Positions 16,518-24,537 of a stretch of 62,372 nucleotides of DNA are shown here, in pieces. A model generated the notes under the pieces. The model was not told where the DNA came from. It did no database searches and saw nothing but the letters and a program-made list of their open reading frames with translations. This stretch comes from GCA-003244245 sp049673305 (GTDB taxonomy: Bacteria > Actinomycetota > Actinomycetes > Mycobacteriales > Pseudonocardiaceae). The position numbers and the translations under genes are program-made. The stretch lies in contig JBATXM010000201.1 of assembly GCA_049673305.1 (NCBI GenBank), positions 1-62,372 of the forward strand, read 5' to 3'. Positions within the stretch are counted from its first letter, which is position 1; every line of letters starts with the position of its first letter.

Positions 16518-18293
16518 ATGGTGGCACAGATCAAGACAGTTGGCGTGGTGGGTATGGGCACGATGGGTGCCGGGATCGCCGAGGTCCTGGCCCGCACCGG
16601 GCTTGACGTGGTGGCAGTCGACGCCGACGCCCACGGCGTGGCCCGGGGCCGGGGACACCTTGAGCACTCCACCGCGCGCGCGCTGCAGCGCGGCAAGCTC
16701 GACGAGAGCGCCCGCCGCGAGTTGCTCGACCGGATCACGTTCACCACCCGGTTAGCTGATCTGGCCGGCGCTGACTTCGTCATCGAGGCCGTGCCAGAGC
16801 GCCTGGACCTCAAGAGCCGGATCTTCACCGAGTTGGACGAGATCGTGCGCGGTGACGTCGCGCTGGCCTCCAACACGTCGAGCCTGTCGATCACCCAGCT
16901 CGCGGTGCAGACCAAGCGGCCGGACAAGGTAGTCGGGATGCATTTCTTCAACCCGGCCCCGGTGCTCAAGCTGGTCGAGGTGGTGCGCACCGTGGTCACC
17001 GATCCGGAGGTGATCAGCGACGTCACCACACTCGCGCACGCGCTGGGCAAGACCCCGGTGGTGGTCGGGGACCGGGCCGGATTCATCGCCAACGGGCTGC
17101 TGTTCGGCTACCTCAACCACGCGGCACGCATGTTCGAGGAGCGCTACGCGACCCGGGAGGACTTGGACGCCGCGATGCGCTACGGCTGCGGGTACCCGAT
17201 GGGACCGTTGGCGCTGCTCGATCTGATCGGCCTGGACACCGCCTACGAAATCCTGGACGCGCTGTACCGGGAGTCCGCCGACCGGCTGCACGCGCCGGTA
17301 CCGGTGCTCAAGCAGATGATCACCGCTGGGCTGCTCGGCCGGAAGTCGGGTCGCGGCTTCTACACCTACGCGGGGCAGGACTCCTCGACGGTGGTACCCG
17401 ACGCCGCCACGACGCCTGACGGGGAATCCGACGCCCAGACCCGTCCGATCGCTACGGTGGGCGTGGTGGGCACCGGGACGATGGCCATCGGCATCGCCGA
17501 GGTGCTGGCCAAGGGCGGCCACGAGGTGATCGTCCGAGGTCGCGGCGGCAGCCGGACTGACGCGGCGGTTGCGGCGATCACGCGCTCGCTGGACAAGGCC
17601 GCGGGCCGCGGCAAGCTCTCCGAGCCGGACCGCGACGCGGCGCTGCGGCGGATCTCCACCACCACCTCGTTGGACGACTTCGCCAACGTCGATCTGGTCG
17701 TCGAAGCGGTGGCCGAGGAACTGGACGTCAAGCGCGGGATTTTCGCCACGCTCGACGAGGTGTGCAAACCGGGCGCGATCCTGGCCACCACCACCTCGTC
17801 GCTACCGGTGGTCGAGTGCGCGGCCGCCACCTCCCGCCCGGGCGATGTGGTGGGGATGCACTTCTTCAACCCCGCCCCGGTGATGAAGCTGATCGAGGTG
17901 GTGGCGACCATCGCCACCACGGCCGAGGTAACGGCCACGGCCCGCCATCTCGCCCGCTCCCTGGGTAAGGTGCCGGTGACCTGCGGCGACCGCGCGGGTT
18001 TCATCGTCAACGCTTTGTTGTTTCCCTACCTCAACGACGCGGTGCGGATGCTGGAGGCGCACTACGCTGGTGTGGAGGACATCGACACCGCGATGCAGGT
18101 TGGTGCCGCACTGCCGATGGGCCCCTTCGCGCTGCTCGACGTGGTGGGCCTGGACGTTGCGCTGGCTATCCAGCGCAGCCTCTACCGGGAGTTCCGCGAG
18201 CCGGGATTCGCCCCGGCACCCCTGCTGGAGCACCTGGTCACGGCTGGCCGGCTAGGCCGCAAGATCGGAAAGGGGTTCCGCGACTACTCGTGA
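16518..18293 (+). CDS. Tandem-fused 3-hydroxyacyl-CoA dehydrogenase
   Basis: 591 residues made of two complete copies of the 3-hydroxyacyl-CoA (3-hydroxybutyryl-CoA) dehydrogenase unit. Copy 1 is about residues 1-290 (Rossmann GVVGMGTMGAGIAEVLA; MHFFNPAPVLKLVEVV; GDRAGFIANGLL). Copy 2 is about 310-591 (GVVGTGTMAIGIAEVLA; MHFFNPAPVMKLIEVV; GDRAGFIVNALL). The NAD-binding GxGxxG is intact in copy 1 but GxGxxA in copy 2. Single units normally dimerise, so the fusion may be a covalent dimer. ATG start with GGAGG 6 nt upstream. Likely role: reversible oxidation of (S)-3-hydroxyacyl-CoA. Confidence 0.93.
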   Translation: MVAQIKTVGVVGMGTMGAGIAEVLARTGLDVVAVDADAHGVARGRGHLEHSTARALQRGKLDESARRELLDRITFTTRLADLAGADFVIEAVPERLDLKSRIFTELDEIVRGDVALASNTSSLSITQLAVQTKRPDKVVGMHFFNPAPVLKLVEVVRTVVTDPEVISDVTTLAHALGKTPVVVGDRAGFIANGLLFGYLNHAARMFEERYATREDLDAAMRYGCGYPMGPLALLDLIGLDTAYEILDALYRESADRLHAPVPVLKQMITAGLLGRKSGRGFYTYAGQDSSTVVPDAATTPDGESDAQTRPIATVGVVGTGTMAIGIAEVLAKGGHEVIVRGRGGSRTDAAVAAITRSLDKAAGRGKLSEPDRDAALRRISTTTSLDDFANVDLVVEAVAEELDVKRGIFATLDEVCKPGAILATTTSSLPVVECAAATSRPGDVVGMHFFNPAPVMKLIEVVATIATTAEVTATARHLARSLGKVPVTCGDRAGFIVNALLFPYLNDAVRMLEAHYAGVEDIDTAMQVGAALPMGPFALLDVVGLDVALAIQRSLYREFREPGFAPAPLLEHLVTAGRLGRKIGKGFRDYS

Positions 18294-18736
18294 GTGGGAA
18301 ACAGTTTAGGCTCAAGCGGGTGCCGAAAGCGCAATCTCGGATAGCGCGCGAATCCCCGATCCGCAGTGATCCACTCCGACCCGGATTCTATCGCCAGCGC
18401 AGCCAGGTAGGCGTCCGGCACGAGGTTGCCGCGAACGCCTGCCTTACCCCCCAGCTCGGTGAAGATCTGCCAGTGTCGAGGCCCCGGAGCGATGGGTGTT
18501 GCGCTCGGTGCGGACCGAACCGCGTCCGCGAACTCCCTGGCCCGCTCCCAGGTACTGGGCGGATCGAATACCTGCGGGTGTGTCACGATTCGTAGCATGC
18601 TGCTCAGCACGAGATCGGACACGCCGAACGCTTCTTCGCCGTTCATGGCGTCCTCCAGCCAGGCTTTGTACTCGTCGTGACGGTCGGCGCCTTCCTTGTG
18701 GGCGCATAACAGGACGTTGACGTCACAGAGAATCAC
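18284..18736 (-). CDS. VapC-type PIN-domain ribonuclease toxin
   Basis: 150 residues. The acidic PIN residues are visible: MILCDVNVLL (Asp 5), an E/D pair in the middle (GVSDLVLSSML), NLVPDAYLAALA and EWITADRGFARYP. PIN toxins cleave specific RNAs when their antitoxin is lost. It overlaps the antitoxin gene by 4 bp and its 3' end overlaps the dehydrogenase stop by 10 bp (convergent). Confidence 0.9.
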   Translation of the reverse strand: MILCDVNVLLCAHKEGADRHDEYKAWLEDAMNGEEAFGVSDLVLSSMLRIVTHPQVFDPPSTWERAREFADAVRSAPSATPIAPGPRHWQIFTELGGKAGVRGNLVPDAYLAALAIESGSEWITADRGFARYPRLRFRHPLEPKLFPTHE

Positions 18737-18969
18737 CGACTGCCGTCCATGAGGTCGAGCAAACCGGCGTTGTCGTCGAGATGTACCCCAGCCAGTGGAC
18801 GCCCTGGGCTGGTGGGCACCAAAGTTCGCGGACGGGTCGGGTCAGCGCGAGTGGCGAGCGCTTGCCGAAGCGCATCCTCGATCACCTGGCTCAGCGTTCG
18901 CCCGCTGCGCGCAGCACTGATCTTCGCTTGCACCACGAGCTGGTCGTCAAGCTGCAGAGTCGTCCTCAT
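18733..18969 (-). CDS. VapB-type ribbon-helix-helix antitoxin
   Basis: 78 residues. The N-terminus MRTTLQLDDQLVVQAK followed by SGRTLSQVIEDALRQAL is a ribbon-helix-helix DNA-binding unit; the acidic C-terminus (HLDDNAGLLDLMDG) would bind the toxin. Its stop overlaps the toxin ATG as ATGA, the standard arrangement for VapBC. It is expected to repress its own operon together with VapC. Confidence 0.9.
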   Translation of the reverse strand: MRTTLQLDDQLVVQAKISAARSGRTLSQVIEDALRQALATRADPTRPRTLVPTSPGRPLAGVHLDDNAGLLDLMDGSR

Positions 18970-19127
18970 GCAGATAAGCGTACATGGGAAGCAGATATAT
19001 GCGGATCAAACGCGTCCCGGCGTCGAGTGGTGATCGCGCCGCCGAGGTGCTGATCGGGCCTCCGCTCAGCCGCAGCAGCCCCCACCGCAGCATCCGCTGA
19101 TGGGTCGCAGGGTACCCGGTGACGCCG

Positions 19128-19133
19128 TACACT
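19128..19133 (+). promoter_or_regulatory. -10 element of a probable leaderless transcript
   Basis: TACACT ends 5 bp before the ATG at 19139, which places transcription start at or next to the start codon. There is no ribosome-binding site. The -35 region is weak. Confidence 0.5.
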
Positions 19134-19138
19134 GCTGT

Positions 19139-19441
19139 ATGCCTCGGCGTAACCTCTCGCGCCACGCTCGCAGCGCCGTATCACCTCCACCGGCCACTGG
19201 GGCTGGCTGGGCGCACCCGGAGAGCGGCCCAGATGGGGAGTGGCTGGTTCGCACAGTGCCCGGTGAGCAGGCCGTCAAGAACTACCGCTGTCCCGGCTGC
19301 GACCACGAGATCGCGGCCGGCACGGTGCACGTAGTGGCCTGGCCGGCAGGAGAGTGCGGATCTTCGGCCGACCGACGGCACTGGCACACCGGCTGCTGGA
19401 CCGCGCGGACCCGTCGGGCGCCCACCCGCAGGCAGTGGTGA
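19139..19441 (+). CDS. Small zinc-ribbon-like protein, conserved in actinobacteria
   Basis: 100 residues. A basic N-terminus (MPRRNLSRHAR) is followed by DGEWLVRTVPGEQAVKNYRC and the motifs YRCPGCDHEI and HWHTGCW, which suggest a Cys/His zinc site. Similar proteins, often labelled ATP/GTP-binding without evidence, occur across actinomycetes; I know of no established function. The ATG at 19139 is chosen over the longer frame because the family begins MPRRN and a -10-like TACACT sits directly before it. Confidence 0.75.
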   Translation: MPRRNLSRHARSAVSPPPATGAGWAHPESGPDGEWLVRTVPGEQAVKNYRCPGCDHEIAAGTVHVVAWPAGECGSSADRRHWHTGCWTARTRRAPTRRQW

Positions 19442-19452
19442 GGGCGGTGCCG

Positions 19453-20337
19453 TCAGCCCCGCTGGGCCTGCGCTCCGGCGAGCGCGTCATCCTCCGTCGG
19501 CACGGGCGAGAGCTGGCGCAAGGCATCGTCGAGTTTGGAGCTCACCGACTGTAGCTGGCCGGTGAGCTGACGGCGCAGGGTGCGCAGCTCCTCCACCCGC
19601 TGGGTGGCCGCCCGCACCGTGGCGACGGCGCTCTGGTCGGCCTCGGTCACCAGCCGGCGGGCCACGTCGGTGGCCTCGTCGATGCGCCGTTTCGCCTCGG
19701 CCTTGCTGCTTGCCTGCTCCTGCGCCAGCTCGCGTGTCGTGTCTCGGCGTCGGGCCGACATGGTGATGTCGAAGTCCTCCTCGACCTGCTGCCGGCGGGC
19801 AGCCGACTCGGCGTCGAGCTGCTGGGATCGCTGCGCTGCCAGCGTCACGATCTCCTCGCTCCGCCGACGCGCGTCGGCGACGGTTCGCTTGTTCTCGGCC
19901 TCCATCGCTGATCGCTGCCGCTGCGCGTCGGCGATCAGCTGTTCGTAGTGGGCGCGCAGGGCAGTCGCTTCGCGCTCGGCATCGGCCCTGATCTCAGCTG
20001 CGGTGATGGTGGCTTTGGCGGTGGTCTCTGCGGCCTCCTGCTGGGCCATCCGCAGCATCCGCACCACACGCTCGCTCATGCCCTCCACGCTGGTGGGTGG
20101 CGCTTCGAGTCGCTTCAGCTGGGCGCGCAGGTCATCGATCTCCACGCGAGCCGCCTCGAGCGTCCGGGCCAGCTCCGCCGCCTGGGCGGCACCGGCATCC
20201 CGATCCGCCACCGCGATCCTCAGCTCAGCCCGCAACTGCTCGAGCTGGTAGTCCACCTGCGCGCAGTCGTATCCCCGGCGAACGATGTCCAGCATGGATC
20301 TCATCGGAAGCAGATCACGATCGTCGACTGAGCCCAT
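19453..20337 (-). CDS. DivIVA-like coiled-coil protein
   Basis: 294 residues, almost entirely heptad-forming coiled coil from about residue 25 to 270, rich in Ala, Glu, Arg and Gln. The N-terminus (SMLDIVRRGYDCAQVDYQLE) resembles the short membrane-binding DivIVA/Wag31 domain with its F/Y-D-x-x-QVD-type motif. Actinobacterial relatives act in polar growth and cytoskeleton. A second copy of the canonical divIVA normally lies near ftsZ, so this is an accessory paralogue. It is convergent with the zinc-ribbon gene. Confidence 0.8.
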   Translation of the reverse strand: MGSVDDRDLLPMRSMLDIVRRGYDCAQVDYQLEQLRAELRIAVADRDAGAAQAAELARTLEAARVEIDDLRAQLKRLEAPPTSVEGMSERVVRMLRMAQQEAAETTAKATITAAEIRADAEREATALRAHYEQLIADAQRQRSAMEAENKRTVADARRRSEEIVTLAAQRSQQLDAESAARRQQVEEDFDITMSARRRDTTRELAQEQASSKAEAKRRIDEATDVARRLVTEADQSAVATVRAATQRVEELRTLRRQLTGQLQSVSSKLDDALRQLSPVPTEDDALAGAQAQRG

Positions 20338-20389
20338 AGGGCCAGGTTACTCGGGTGCTGGTGACTCCTGGTGAGCCGATCCTCGGGTG

Positions 20390-21721
20390 TCAGACTCCTC
20401 GGAAGCGGTTGATGTCGGTCAGATGGGCCTCGCGAAGCTCAGCGTCGCGCACGCCCAGACCCTCTTCGGGGGCCAGGCACAGCACCCCGACCTTGCCTTG
20501 GTGCATGTTGCGGTGCATGTCATAGGCGGCCTGCCCGGTCCGCTCCAGTGGGTAAACCCGGGACAGCGTCGGGTGCACCTTTCCCCTGGCGATCAGCCGG
20601 TTTGCCTCCCACGCTTCGCGGTAATTGGCGAAATGCGAGCCCACGATCCGCTTGAGGTTCATCCACAGATAGCGGTTGTCGTACACATGGTTGAAGCCGG
20701 AGGTGGAGGCGCAGGTGACGATCGTGCCACCCCTTTTGGTGACGTAGACGCTGGCGCCGAAGGTTTCCCGCCCCGGGTGTTCGAACACGATGTCGGGATC
20801 GTCACCGCCGGTGAGCTCACGAATCTTGGCACCGAACCGCTTCCACTCCTTCGGATCCTGGGTGTGCTCGTCCTTCCAGAACTTGTAGCCCTCAGCGTTG
20901 CGGTCGATGACCAGCTCGGCGCCCATCCGCAGGCAGATCTCGGCCTTCTCGGGGCTGGAGACCACGCAGACCGGGATAGCACCACCACCGAGTGCCATCT
21001 GGGTGGCGTAAGAGCCCAGCCCGCCCGAGGCGCCCCAGATGAGCACGGTGTCACCCTGCTTCATGTCCGCGCCATTGCGCGAGACCAGCTGCCGGTAGGC
21101 GGTGGAGTTGACCAAACCCGGGCTTGCGGCCTCCTCCCAGGTCAGGTGCGCTGGTTTGGGCATCAACTGGTTGGACTTGACCAATGCGAGCTCGGCCAGG
21201 CCGCCGAAATTTGTCTCGAAACCCCAGATGCGTTGTTCGGGATCAAGCATAGTGTCGCTGTGCCCGTCGGGATGTTCCAACTCAACGGACAGGCAGTGCG
21301 CTACCACCTCCTCACCCGGGCGCCAGGCGTTTACCCCGGCTCCGGTCCGCAGTACCACGCCAGCCAGGTCCGACCCAACCACGTGGTAGGGCAGGTCGTG
21401 CCGGGAGGCCAACGGGGAGGTGCGGCCGTAGCGCTTGAGAAATCCGAAGGTGGGCAGCGGTTCGAAGATTGACGTCCAGACGGTGTTGTAGTTGATGGCG
21501 CTGGCCATCACGGCGACCAGTGCCTCGCCTGGACCCAGTTCCGGCACCGGTACGTCGTCCAGGTGCAGGGACCGGCGTGGGTCCTTGTCCCGGCTGGGCA
21601 TTCCGGCGAACATGTCGATCTCGTCAGCGCGGACCGTGATCCCCCGGTAGCTTTCCGGCACCGGCAGTGAACTGATCGCGTCGGCCTCGTCGCTGAGGAT
21701 GGCATCGAGGATTTTTTGCAC
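20390..21721 (-). CDS. ccr: Crotonyl-CoA carboxylase/reductase
   Basis: 443 residues, zinc-type MDR superfamily. Reductively carboxylates crotonyl-CoA with NADPH and CO2 to (2S)-ethylmalonyl-CoA. The family-specific N-terminus (YRGITVRADEIDMFAGMP), NYNTVWTS, GFETNFGGLAE and HFANYREAWEAN hold the Asn, Phe-Glu and His positions linked to CO2 binding in characterised Ccr enzymes. The Rossmann motif is WGASGGLGSYA. GTG start with GAAGGGA upstream. With the ethylmalonyl-CoA mutase at 3.8-5.8 kb it forms two successive steps of the ethylmalonyl-CoA pathway; it can also feed polyketide extender units. Confidence 0.95.
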   Translation of the reverse strand: MQKILDAILSDEADAISSLPVPESYRGITVRADEIDMFAGMPSRDKDPRRSLHLDDVPVPELGPGEALVAVMASAINYNTVWTSIFEPLPTFGFLKRYGRTSPLASRHDLPYHVVGSDLAGVVLRTGAGVNAWRPGEEVVAHCLSVELEHPDGHSDTMLDPEQRIWGFETNFGGLAELALVKSNQLMPKPAHLTWEEAASPGLVNSTAYRQLVSRNGADMKQGDTVLIWGASGGLGSYATQMALGGGAIPVCVVSSPEKAEICLRMGAELVIDRNAEGYKFWKDEHTQDPKEWKRFGAKIRELTGGDDPDIVFEHPGRETFGASVYVTKRGGTIVTCASTSGFNHVYDNRYLWMNLKRIVGSHFANYREAWEANRLIARGKVHPTLSRVYPLERTGQAAYDMHRNMHQGKVGVLCLAPEEGLGVRDAELREAHLTDINRFRGV

Positions 21722-22041
21722 GGTCGTCCCTTCGCTGTGCCCGCGTCAAGCTCGGGATATCCCCCCACGCTGACGATACCGATCAGTATATCAATCACCA
21801 CGGCTCCAACGGGCACGGCTCCGAATGAGTGAGCAGACGCAAGCCGGAACTGCTGGCTCTCGCGGTCAGTTACCGGCACTCCGCGGCATGGGGAGCCGCC
21901 GCTCCAACTGCGGCGACACCGGGGAGTTGATCTTCTCGGTGTCGCCTGATCAGGAGGTGACACCGAGAAGGTTGCCGGCGCAGGACGGCGCCCTGCACAA
22001 TGTGACCGTGGCGGAAAACGATCTCTGGACGCGCTTCGTCG
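21722..22041. other. Region upstream of the decayed ATP-grasp gene
   Basis: A plus-strand frame 21825-22055 (begins MSEQTQAGTAGSRGQ, includes FSVSPDQEVTPRRLP) lies where a peptide precursor or the missing ATP-grasp N-terminus would be expected. It shows only a vague resemblance to ATP-grasp target peptides, and I cannot support a gene. It contains the inverted repeat at 21932-21970. The part nearest ccr must hold the ccr promoter (minus strand), but no clear -10 is assigned. Confidence 0.35.
21932..21970. repeat. 12-bp perfect inverted repeat with an inner palindrome
   Basis: CTTCTCGGTGTC (21932-21943) and its complement GACACCGAGAAG (21959-21970) flank a 15-nt spacer that itself contains the 10-bp palindrome CCTGATCAGG (21945-21954). 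It lies upstream of the ATP-grasp/methyltransferase relics. It could be an operator or a terminator. Confidence 0.75.
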
Positions 22042-22924
22042 GTGATCCGTACTAGCTGGTTCCCGCAGCGGCTGACCCTGGACGTCGAGTTCGTTCATGG
22101 TCACTGGGTCGGCGAGCTTCGTACGTGTTCGCGGGCTGTTGCGCTCAATGAGCTGCGGGTGATCTGGTACCGCAGCCCTACCACGTTCGAACTCCCGGAG
22201 GGAATGTCCTCGGCTGAACGGTAGTACGCTCGCCGCGAGGGCAAACTCGGTCTGGGCGGCGTGCTAACCGCGTTGCCAGTGCTCGCGGTGAATGATCCCC
22301 ACAATTGCGCCCGGGCGGTGTACAAACCACTACAGCTCGGTATCGCCGCAGGTTGTGGGCTCGCGGTGCCCGATACTCAGATCACCAATCGAGCGGAAGC
22401 CGTTCGGCGGTTCGCGGCGACGGCGGGCGACGGCGGGCGACGGTGGGGTCGTCACCAAGGCGTTAGGTACGACGCTGGTCTACGAAGAGGACCGCTATAA
22501 GTTGGGCTACACCCGCCGGTTGACCGCGAGCGACCTGGCCGACCTTCGCGGTATTGACGTCACCGCTCACCAGCAGCAGGTGTGGGTGAACAAGCGGGAA
22601 GAATGTCGTGTCGTGGTGGTCGGTGATCGGGTTTTCGCGGTGGCGATACACGCCGGTAGCGAGGCGTCACGCATCGACTGGCGTAGTGATTACCCGGTGC
22701 TTTCCTATCAGGTCGTCGAACCACCAGAGTCGGTGATCAAGGGGGTGCGTGGTGTGATGGCGCAGCTCGGGCTAGCCTACGGGGCATTCGATTTCGCCAT
22801 CGACCAGAGCGACAAGTGGTGGTTCTTCGAGGTTAACCCCGGTGGTGTTTATGGTTGGCTGGAATACCACACCGGCGTGCCCATCACGGCCGCGCTGGTC
22901 GATCTCCTGGCGGGTGGAGCCTGA
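22042..22924 (+). pseudogene. Decayed ATP-grasp peptide maturase (graspetide type)
   Basis: Matches the ATP-grasp ribosomal-peptide maturase family (TIGR04187-like) across two frames. The first part runs WFPQRLTLDVEFVHGHW, LNELRVIWYRSP, then an in-frame TAG at 22222-22224, then KLGLGGVLTALPVLAVNDP and AVYKPLQLGIAAGCGLAVP. After a three-copy 10-bp repeat (GCGACGGCGG, 22417-22446) the frame shifts by one and continues VVTKALG, VVVVGDRVFAVAIHAGSEA, FDFAIDQSDKWWFFEVNPGG, with the ATP-grasp Mg ligands in the last segment. The N-terminal 20-30 residues are missing or unrecognisable. Removing one 10-bp unit would restore the frame; the TAG would remain. The stop overlaps the next gene as TGATG. Confidence 0.85.
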
Positions 22925-24118
22925 TGACCACGATCACCGTCGTGGACTGGCCGGCTCGGGCACGGCGGCTGGCCGAGAAACTAGTCGCGGATGGTGATCT
23001 GCACAGCCCGCAGTGGAATTCCGCAGTCTGCGCGGTACCGCGACACGAGTTTATCGCACACTACTACCGGCACGACACCAGCACCCGGCCAGCCACCTGG
23101 CAGCTCGTCGCGCCCACCGATCCCTCCGAGGTCCAGGCATGGTTGGACCTTGTCTACTCCGATACCACCCTGATCACTGCGGTGGCCAGCTACGCCGAGC
23201 GTGGCGTGCAGATCCCCGTCTCCTCCTCGTCCAAGCCGGATCTGATGGTGCGCATGCTGGAGGAACTCGATGTCACCGATGGCGACCGCGTGCTGGAGAT
23301 CGGCACCGGCACCGGCTACAACGCCGCCCTGCTCTGCCACCGGCTGGGCTCACAGAACGTGTTCTCCGTCGACGTGGACCCCGCCCTCATCGCTGCTGCC
23401 CGTCCTCGGCTTACCCGGCTGGGCTATCAGCCCACGCTCGCTGCGGTGGACGGCGCGGCAGGCCTGGCCGAGCACGCGCCCTACGACCGGATCATCGCGA
23501 CCTGCTCGGTGCCGGCGATCCCCCCCGCCTGGATCGATCAGCTAGCACCCGGTGGGCGGATCCTGGCCGATGTGGAAGGTCCGCTCGGCGCGGTCAACCT
23601 GGTCACGCTGCAAACCCTCTGCCGCGCCGGTGGTGGTGGGCCGGTTCTTGCCCTGGTGGGGCCGGTTCATGCGGCTGCGGCCGCAGGCTGGGCCGACCGT
23701 GGGCGCACCCCGGCCTCGTCGCGCCCCTGGAGAGCCCGAGTTCGCTACCACCGCTGTAGACCCAGCGGAACTCGACACTGAGTTCCGCTTCCTGGCCCAG
23801 TTCTTCGTTCCCTGCGGCACCCTGCAGTCCCTGACTCCCAGTTCCGATCTCACCCGACCGATCGCGACCTGCCTCGTCAGCCCCGATGGCTCCTGGTGCG
23901 AGGTCGATCGTGATCCCGGCCCGGACGGCAGTCGCCAGCTCATTTTCGGCGGCCCCCAACCACTCTGGGACGGGGTGCAAGCCGCCTGGGAGCAGTGGAC
24001 CCGCCACGGCAGCCCGGCATGGTCGCAGTTCGGGCTCACCGTGACGCCCGAACACCACATCGTCTGGCTCAGCGACCCCGCCAGCGGGCCATCCTGGTCG
24101 CTGCTCACCCCGTGGTGA
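22924..24118 (+). pseudogene. Frameshifted methyltransferase of the ATP-grasp peptide system
   Basis: A PCMT-like SAM methyltransferase of the type paired with ATP-grasp peptide maturases (TIGR04188-like; imiditide enzymes convert an Asp through its methyl ester to aspartimide). The first frame, from ATG 22924, carries the SAM motif VLEIGTGTGYNAALLCHRLG and IIATCSVPAIPPAW, up to about NLVTLQ. Near 23610-23640, in a GGTGGTGGTGGG run, the frame changes; the remainder (VVVGRFLPWWGRFM, RPQAGPTVGAPRPR, DPAELDTEFRFLAQ, FGLTVTPEHHIVWL) is in the next frame to a stop at 24118. A sequencing error could explain this shift, but the upstream partner is also broken. Confidence 0.85.
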
Positions 24119-24537
24119 GACTGGCAACGGCCGTCTTCAGGGGCTCTGGGCAACTCGCTGAAGATCACAGATTCGAGTAGCTGCGGGTGCCGGCCACTGC
24201 GCCGAGGCTGTCCAGCTCGTCGGGCTGCACCCGGTTCCGGGCCATTCCCCTCTGGTTGGTCGGCTGTCTCGCCTGCGCTCCCCGGTGGCGGTGACTCCCC
24301 CCAGCTGGGACGGCCGGCCACAGAGCACGGTGAGGCGGGGCCGGGAAGCCCTCCGCCTCGCTGTGCTCCCTTCAGCGACCTGCCGGGGGCGGTGCGGGAA
24401 GCCGGGTGTGGGCTGGCGGCGACACGGGCCACGCTGATTGGCGAACGGTCCATGGGGGACGCCGTTGCAAGGCGGTGGGTCGCCGGCTGGCAGGGTGAGG
24501 TGATCGCCAGACACGACGAGACGGAGCGAGAACCAGC
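24119..24537. other. Intergenic region with a TPR-regulator relic
   Basis: No intact gene. On the minus strand, about 24150-24245 reads NRVQPDELDSLGAVAG, then a stop, closely matching RVQPDELDILGG in the TPR regulator at 27779-29074 (DNA match of 24207-24240 to 28186-28220). It is a short relic of a second regulator copy. The rest is GC-rich with no recognisable signal. Confidence 0.65.

Noticed and set aside
21825..22055. Possible precursor peptide of the ATP-grasp system
   Set aside because: The resemblance to ATP-grasp target peptides is too weak, there is no ribosome-binding site, and the locus is degenerate.
24137..24514. 125-residue minus-strand frame between the methyltransferase relic and the kinase
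   Set aside because: The regulator-like similarity in this stretch is in a different frame, so this frame is not the coding one.
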